From positions 47,436,094-47,500,093 of the forward strand of contig CM067306.1 of assembly GCA_034231615.1 (NCBI GenBank): DNA of 64,000 nucleotides. Direction: 5' to 3'. This DNA is from Meghimatium bilineatum (taxonomy: Eukaryota > Mollusca > Gastropoda > Stylommatophora > Philomycidae). Under the pieces are notes generated by a model, which made no database searches, was not told the DNA's origin, and saw only the letters and a program-made list of their open reading frames with translations. Every line of letters begins with the position of its first letter. Positions within the stretch are counted from its first letter, which is position 1. Both the position numbers and the translations under genes were made by a program. This document shows positions 58,611 to 64,000 of the stretch, one piece after another.

Positions 58611-58739
58611 CGTAATCTTAATACCCAATTCTTCAAATCTCAGTCTTGATGTTTCATCACTTGTAGTGTTCATATCCAGTCAATGAAGTAGTTTCAGTAT
58701 ATCCTCCTTATCCATTGTTAATTCCCTGTCCATTGGTGC
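58611..58739 (-). pseudogene. Exon-like segment with in-frame stop
   Basis: A 129-nt minus-strand segment of exactly 43 codons between a good acceptor (CTGGCATTGCAG) and a good donor (ACG followed by GTAAGTGT). It encodes APMDRELTMDKEDILKLLH, a TGA stop, and LDMNTTSDETSRLRFEELGI, KIT. It lies in a KIF9 intron but is phase 0/0. The surrounding KIF9 junction is phase 1, so it does not fit that transcript. I do not recognise the protein. Confidence 0.4.
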
Positions 58740-59032
58740 CTGCAATGCCAGTCTGTCTCATTATCACAAACACTAGTGTGTCCTGGGAAGTAAATCCATG
58801 TGATGTCCTGAAGATTGGATGCAGCTATAGATACCTACCATTCCTATCTGCAATTTTTAATTTTTCACAGCATGGACAGCGCATCTGACACAATGACAGC
58901 TTAGGTGATTATGGTTCAGGATCCTCTCCAAAAATTATCTACAATGAAACTCTTCTTTCCCAAGTACAAATAGGGGGCAGGAGTTAGTTCTCCAGAGGTT
59001 TCTTATTACCCAGAAGATTCCAACTTTCAGTG

Positions 59033-59275
59033 GTATGTAATGCTTTGAGAAGAATCCAACTCTCAGTGGTATGTAATACTTTGAGAAGATTCCAACTCTC
59101 TGTGGTATGTAATGCTTTGAGAAGATTCCAACTCTCAGTGATATGTAATGCTTTGAGAAGATTCCAACTCTCTGTAGTATGTAATACTGTGAGAAGATTC
59201 CAACTTTCTGTGGTATGTAATACTTTGAGAAGATTCCAACTCTCAGTTGTATGTAATACTTTAAGAAGAAATCTG
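59033..59275. repeat. 36-bp minisatellite, about seven units
   Basis: Units of GTGGTATGTAATGCTTTGAG plus AAGATTCCAACTCTCA. It is part of a dispersed sequence that begins CCCAGAAGATTCCAACTTTC. The same element appears unexpanded at 25440-25520 and 63505-63600. Confidence 0.88.
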
Positions 59276-59564
59276 ATACTCAGAGGTCATATAAGTATGT
59301 GGAGGATATGTTCCACTATTTTCGATGTAGAAATCCAGTCACATGAAAGCCTGCTTACCATTTGTGGTATACTATCTATGTAAGTGTTCAGCTTCATGAT
59401 GGTAGAGAGAGATTGAGAGACAGAGAGGGAGAGAGGTTAAAAAGTATTGTAGATGAAATGAAGATATATAAAGATCTGCATACACATTTTTATATGAACT
59501 ATGTTATGGACTCTGCTGGGAAAGTGAAAAACATGAAAGTTGAGAAACAGCTCAAGAAGACAGT

Positions 59565-59790
59565 TTTCTTCTTCTGTGTTTGTTCTCAAACTTCTGCAGG
59601 ATGTAGTATGGAGAATGAAATGTGTTTTAGTTTACAGCACATCTATGATATTTTTGCCTATTGGCCTAACACATCTAACTTCAATATGGCTTCTGGGTTA
59701 CTTTGACCCTCTATGAAACGGGCAGCCGCCACCAACAAAACCTCCTTTGTAACTTCTTACAACATGCATGGAAGATAACAGTGTCATTCT
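59565..59790 (-). mobile_element. SINE-A copy
   Basis: Minus-strand SINE-A with CTTCTTCTGTGTTTG at the tail side, GCAGGATGTAGTATGGAGAA, GTTTACAGCACATCTATGA, CCTAACACATCTAACTTCA and GGGTTACTTTGACCC. Similar to 33410-33695, with moderate divergence. Confidence 0.72.
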
Positions 59791-60009
59791 TTGTTCGTGT
59801 TTTGAGCCCCAGCAACATATGGGCAGGAAATGATGGAAAGATATATTTAAAGAATAAGTAAGATATGGAAAGAGCAGGAAGAGTTTGTTAATGATGTAGG
59901 AATTGTAGGAGATTTGTTGAATATTGGAGACACACAGAGATTTTAAGTGTGAATGATGATGATTAATAAACATAATAAATAAATACATTGAAAAAATTTA
60001 CAACACTTT

Positions 60010-60625
60010 GCAAGCACATTAAGATGACTTCATGTAACCATGCAAGCAGTGCAAAATAGCTATGCAGTGGATACCATAGCTTTGAGGGATCTCAGAACCA
60101 GAAAGCAAATTTTCTGGTTAAGGGAAGAATGCTGCTGATGATAAACTAGATTGTTTAATAACTTGCCATTAAATGAAACAGATGATCAAACCAATTAGAA
60201 ACTTCAACAATATGATGACTATCAAATTATGAACAGACCAGACTAAATTGTCATACTGCACCTCAAAAGGACACTACCAATGCTGCATTCACGTGTATAC
60301 AAAGTTACAGATTGGCAACATAGCTATGTGTATATTTGGACAGGCACCACTGACAGCAGAGCATGTTTTTAAAGAATGCCTAGCATATGAAATGCTCAGG
60401 AAAACACACTGACTGAGACAGCAGTGGAAGAAAAACTCTACTGATATCTGTCTATTGTCTGTCACCAGGTGAATGATGGTTAATCGCATTCACATTTGCC
60501 GTTAAACGTAGAGTTGTTATAATATATAATATGTGATACTGATATCTGTATGACTTACAAAACACAGTCAGGTTTATAGAAGAGACAAAACTTCAGATAT
60601 AAGCATGTTCCAGGCAAATGAAAGA
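60010..60625 (+). pseudogene. LINE-I RNase H relic interrupted by a LINE-B tail
   Basis: Degenerate coding for MQWIP, the YHQMKQMIKPI-like region, HLKRTLPMLHSRVYKVTDWQ and an MCIFGQAPLTAEHVFKEC-type motif. The LINE-I 3' end follows (CAGATATAAGCATGTTCCAG, GAAAGATGAAGAAGAAG). Many stops. It is interrupted by an 86-bp insertion. Confidence 0.75.
60452..60537 (-). mobile_element. 86-bp LINE-B insertion with 12-bp target duplication
   Basis: Flanked by ACTGATATCTGT at 60440-60451 and 60538-60549. The minus strand ends with ACGGCAAATGTGAATGCG, CATTCACCTGGTGACAG and ACAATAGA, the LINE-B 3' end. Only about the last 65 bases of LINE-B are present; some 20 AT-rich bases at the 5' side are unexplained. 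Confidence 0.82.
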
Positions 60626-60702
60626 TGAAGAAGAAGTAACCATGGTGATGTGTGAGGAATAAAAGAAACATTTTTTAAAAATTGATGAAACCACTGCCAT
60701 AC

Positions 60703-60788
60703 CTTTGTTTTCTATTAGTATACGATTAATCTCACTTCCTTTATCTGCTTTGAACTCTTCAAAAGCAGAAGTTCTACTTGGTGGTGTG
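60703..60788 (-). CDS. KIF9: KIF9 exon: AFEEFK region after the motor
   Basis: An 86-nt exon. One base completes a serine, then TPPSRTSAFEEFKADKGSEI and NRILIENK, plus one base of the next codon. The AFEEFKxxxGSEINRIxxENK motif is the conserved segment just after the motor region of KIF9. The acceptor is TCTGGTAACAG. The donor is AAAG followed by GTATGG. The motor exons should lie upstream, beyond the window; none was seen in 60.8-64 kb. Confidence 0.92.
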
Positions 60789-61189
60789 CTGTTACCAGAA
60801 ATAAAAACATCAAATATTGATGAAAGAAACAACTATTAGATTAACCATATAAATTGATGATAGGCCTATAATGTTCTATCAAGCGAAGATCAGAATGGGA
60901 TTGAAATATGTAAAATTATGTTTTTTGTGTTTGTGAGTCCTCAGATTTCTGAGAAGTTCCATTCAGGCTCTGATAAATCTCTTGCATTGTGAGCAGGAAT
61001 AAAGTAGGCCTTGAAATGAGGAATCACCTCTCCTTTAATTTTTGTCTCTTTTGAATCGCCCACAGAGTTCTATTCTATTCATTATTTATTCACTATTAAT
61101 TTCCACACTGATCTAACTATGCCAGACTAATTGGTCAAGAGCTGTGGATTCCCAAGACCTTGGGCCAATATTGCAGTGCTTGAGAGATC

Positions 61190-61325
61190 TCTTCAAGTTC
61201 ACCACAGAACAGATTACCCACACACAGTTCATCACAGAACAGATTACCCACACACAGTTAATTATAGCACAGCTTATCCACAGTTCACTATAGAACAGCT
61301 ACCCCCAGATGGTTCACTATAGAAC
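61190..61325. repeat. Degenerate 28-bp tandem repeat
   Basis: About four units of GTTCA(C/T)CACAGAACAGATTA plus CCCACACA, decaying to the right. Just upstream, 61128-61180 encodes on the minus strand a short LINE-Z C-terminal piece (SLKHCNIG-PRSWES). Confidence 0.7.
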
Positions 61326-62101
61326 TGCTATATCAGAACTTTTTTTTTCCAGAAAGTTTCGAAACCGGATCTATCTATTTATTCTATCTATTCTAAGCAT
61401 ACATTTACACACTTCCAGTGTGCTAGACCTGTCGTATTGGCCATCTGCCTCAATTTTATAATGGTATGTAGGACCATATTGCCTGCGACACTTTGCCCCA
61501 AGAAATGGAGCAGAATGATTATTTTTTTTACATAGGCCCTATAGCCTACTCATAAATTCTCATTCTACTGTCTACATGTAACTGTATGTTTTCAATAACC
61601 TAACAAATGTAAGATGAATGGATAAACTATAGGCCTACACTGATGATAGTTTGCTCTCTCATAGTTAGTTAAGTCTAGTTGTGATATGTTAAGTCTATGT
61701 TGTTATATGCTAAAACGTGAAAAGTGCAACACTTTGCCCCCAACTACCCTATGTAATGTAAGTCTATCTGATAGGCCTACATATTGTTTTTTTAATTTAG
61801 GTCTAGGCCTATATCTCTGATATTTCCCATATTTAATACAGGTCTTTATCTCTGATATTTCATATTTTTAATATAAGGTCCCTAGATCTTTGATAATTCA
61901 CATATATAATGCATATTTCTGCACTGAAATGTTGAAGATTTAAAAAGCTTAGAAAATGTTAGTGCTCAAATATTGCAATAGGCCTACACGTAAATTATAG
62001 TTTCAACTCTTCTGGGTTATAGAGGGGCCTATCTATATTTAGTTTTGCCATGTAAACATCAATGATTGTGTTCTTACATCATTTTTTGTTGTGAATGTAT
62101 T

Positions 62102-62131
62102 CTTGATAATGGTGATTTGGTAAAAACACAG
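62102..62131 (+). repeat. Decayed relative of the hammerhead-like motif
   Basis: CTTGATAATGGTGATTTGGT followed by AAAAACACAG aligns with the motif at 57842. The downstream GAATTGTGT and TAGTGATTAGTAAAACTT also match 57872-57910. The stem is lost. Confidence 0.4.
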
Positions 62132-62199
62132 AATTGTGTTTGTTTTTATGTGTGTTTCTAGTGATTAGTAAAACTTCATTACCTTTATCCAAGTTGCAC

Positions 62200-63700
62200 C
62201 TCATACAATACACTAACTGTACAACAAATTATAACATCTTTAAAAATGATCAAATAATAAACAATGAAATTTTAAATTAACTCAATCTGCCTGTAAAAAC
62301 GAAATATCGTTCCAGATTGAACCCCCATTCCGGACGTATCCGTGATATATCATTCTTGCAGATAGGGGCCTATGCCATCTAAATTTCCTTCATTTGGATC
62401 ATAAATGAATTTATATTAACTTATTTAGCTGTTTAACATTTAGAAATCTGGTCAACAAAAATAAACCACCGTGATACTGTGTGACTAGACATGTAGCATT
62501 TATTTTAAAGTAGAATTTGAACAAGGTAGGTTCAGTTATTCTGAAATTTGCAAAATGTCTTCATCTTCCACTAGTAAGAGAGTTCAAAGCTTTAGCAAAT
62601 ATCGGGCTTTATTATTCTTTGAGTTTTATAATTGGAGATATTATTTAAAGTGATGCGTCGAAAAACAAGTGTTTTCGATTTTGACAGTGAAGATTCTTCT
62701 TGTTGAAAATCGATAAAGAAATAGGCTTAGATTTAATCTGGCAAGGGAAAAATAACAGCTAAAAAAATTCTAGAACTGTTCCCATTGCTATTGTTTCTGA
62801 AGAATCAGACAGACCTAATGACAGAAATTATAATCTTGCACTATGTTATACAGAAAATTGAGTGAGATCTAATGATAATATTGTGTGGAATAAAATTAAC
62901 TTTGGAAATCCAATGTTAATATTGGATATTTCTGAATATTTTTTAAAAGTTTCACAATATTTTGTTCAGTTCAGAAATTGGACATGAAACACACAAAAAT
63001 GGCATAAAAGACTAGACAGTTGAAAGATTTACTTCAAATAAACTAATTATGATCAATAAATGGACAGCCAAGACATCTACTCTAGTAAGATTGAATATCA
63101 ATATTTCAATACAAGTAAAATTGAGGTTAAGTAGAACAAAGTATAAGTAAAAATAATTTAAGTTCATCTAACATTCCTGTTTGTGGTGTATTTTTTGTAT
63201 TTTGTTGTTACAATTCTTATATTTTTATATTATATATGGATTTCACATTCAATTATCTTTCTTTTGACATGATTTATGACCTTTCATAGCTAATACTTTG
63301 TCTTCAGGAAGCTTGCACCTAAATCATGTTGTGGTCCAAACATTTAGCCTAAAATTAATTACGTCTTATGTCCAACCCCTGGGAATAATTCTGTCCTGAA
63401 AGAGTTAACAATATTACTTGTTTTTTTTGATACCCAGAAATTATATGAGTGATGAAGAATTTGTTTACTATATGCATTGTGGGAATTTTCAAGAGTTTAA
63501 TTTTATACCCAGAAGACTCCTAACTCTAAACAGTAGCATACAGCTACTTTGAGAAGTTCTTACTCAAAGGTGGCTTATGTGTGTATGTAGAAGCATGCCA
63601 CCATTGGGTATGCAGACATCAAATCACATCAGAGCTTACAACCATTTTATAGTATTAATGTTGGCTACTTGTGACTGTACGGAAAAAATATAGGAAAAAA
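62200..63700. other. AT-rich stretch without a firm gene call
   Basis: Short frames at 62560-63000 are acidic and serine-rich (RKTSVFDFDSEDSS) and faintly recall piggyBac-type N-termini. They are interrupted and lack any catalytic motif. At 63505-63600 there are two unexpanded units of the repeat amplified at 59033. Nothing else is recognised. Confidence 0.4.
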
Positions 63701-63711
63701 CAAGGAGTATT

Positions 63712-63900
63712 CTAGTGGCTTGTATGATAAAGGCTGCATGCCCTTGCTGTCGCTACAGGATGGGTTTTAAGTCGCTCAGGATGGGATTTTTAAGTCACAC
63801 TCCGACAGAAAAAACCCAGCCCCTACCAAGGATCGAACTCTGAAACTCATGGGCGTGAGACCAATGCTCATCCCCCCACCTCTATCTCTCTATTATGCCC
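63712..63900 (-). mobile_element. tRNA-derived SINE, second family
   Basis: The minus strand shows ATTGGTCTCACGCCCATGAG and CAGAGTTCGATCCTTGGTAG as tRNA-like A/B boxes. A body follows with CTGGGTTTTTTCTGTCGG, GACTTAAAAATCCCATCCTG and GCAGCCTTTATCATAC. It is parallel to 18735-18895. Confidence 0.6.
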
Positions 63901-64000
63901 TACACCATTTAAGGTTTTCAATTTTAAAAATTATTACTTAAAATTTCAAGTGTAAACCCCCTATTAGGTTCAGACAGACCTATGCATAATAGGACCCTGT

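Noticed and set aside
62560..63000. Possible piggyBac-derived gene
   Set aside because: Acidic serine-rich start is suggestive, but stops occur within 60 codons and no catalytic DDD region or terminal repeats could be found.

Overview
This is a eukaryotic, AT-rich window from an animal genome. It contains part of one recognisable host gene, kinesin-9 family member KIF9, on the minus strand. Five exons lie between 60.8 kb and 50.3 kb. They splice with matching phases into about 200 residues of the C-terminal coiled-coil and tail. The motor exons should lie beyond the right end of the window, and the last short 3' exon was not found. KIF9 implies an animal with motile cilia. The retrotransposon families resemble ones I associate with molluscs and other lophotrochozoans, but that is an inference from memory.

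Nearly everything else is transposable-element sequence, mostly decayed. From left to right: a near-complete RTE-type element inserted in a 38-bp minisatellite (1.5-4.9 kb); LINE fragments and tRNA-derived SINEs (5-9 kb); a degenerate EN/RT element, here called LINE-B, with a SINE nested in it (10.1-13.2 kb); a GC-rich A-tailed retroposon of unknown type (13.3-14.6 kb) with a second copy at 21.3-22.6 kb inside a long inverted-repeat element (20.5-22.8 kb); more RTE and LINE pieces and minisatellites (15-26.5 kb); a long RNase H-bearing I-type LINE (26.8-30.7 kb); a hAT/ZBED5-like pseudogene fused to a second decayed coding family (30.9-32.3 kb); LINE pieces including a C2H2-tailed element (33.7-37.2 and 42.9-44.0 kb); and two Tc1/mariner-superfamily elements with long terminal inverted repeats (37.2-40.2 and 44.9-47.7 kb). 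The KIF9 region follows (50-61 kb). Its introns are packed with minisatellites, a piggyBac-like element carrying a 5'-inverted LINE, and a second inverted-repeat element.

Three things stand out. First, two KIF9 introns hold tandem arrays whose repeat unit is the intron-exon junction itself, so each array is a row of copied 3' splice sites. Second, inverted-repeat elements with 12-15 bp target duplications, plus solitary copies, share a hammerhead-like hairpin. In most copies the position-3 and position-8 equivalents are changed together, as pairing would predict. This suggests Penelope-like or retrozyme-like non-autonomous elements. Third, several insertions are preserved well enough to read their mechanism: perfect target duplications, a twin-primed LINE, and a GAA tail shared between a SINE and a LINE.

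LINE family names used here (LINE-B, LINE-I, LINE-Z, RTE, SINE-A) are working labels for this window only.
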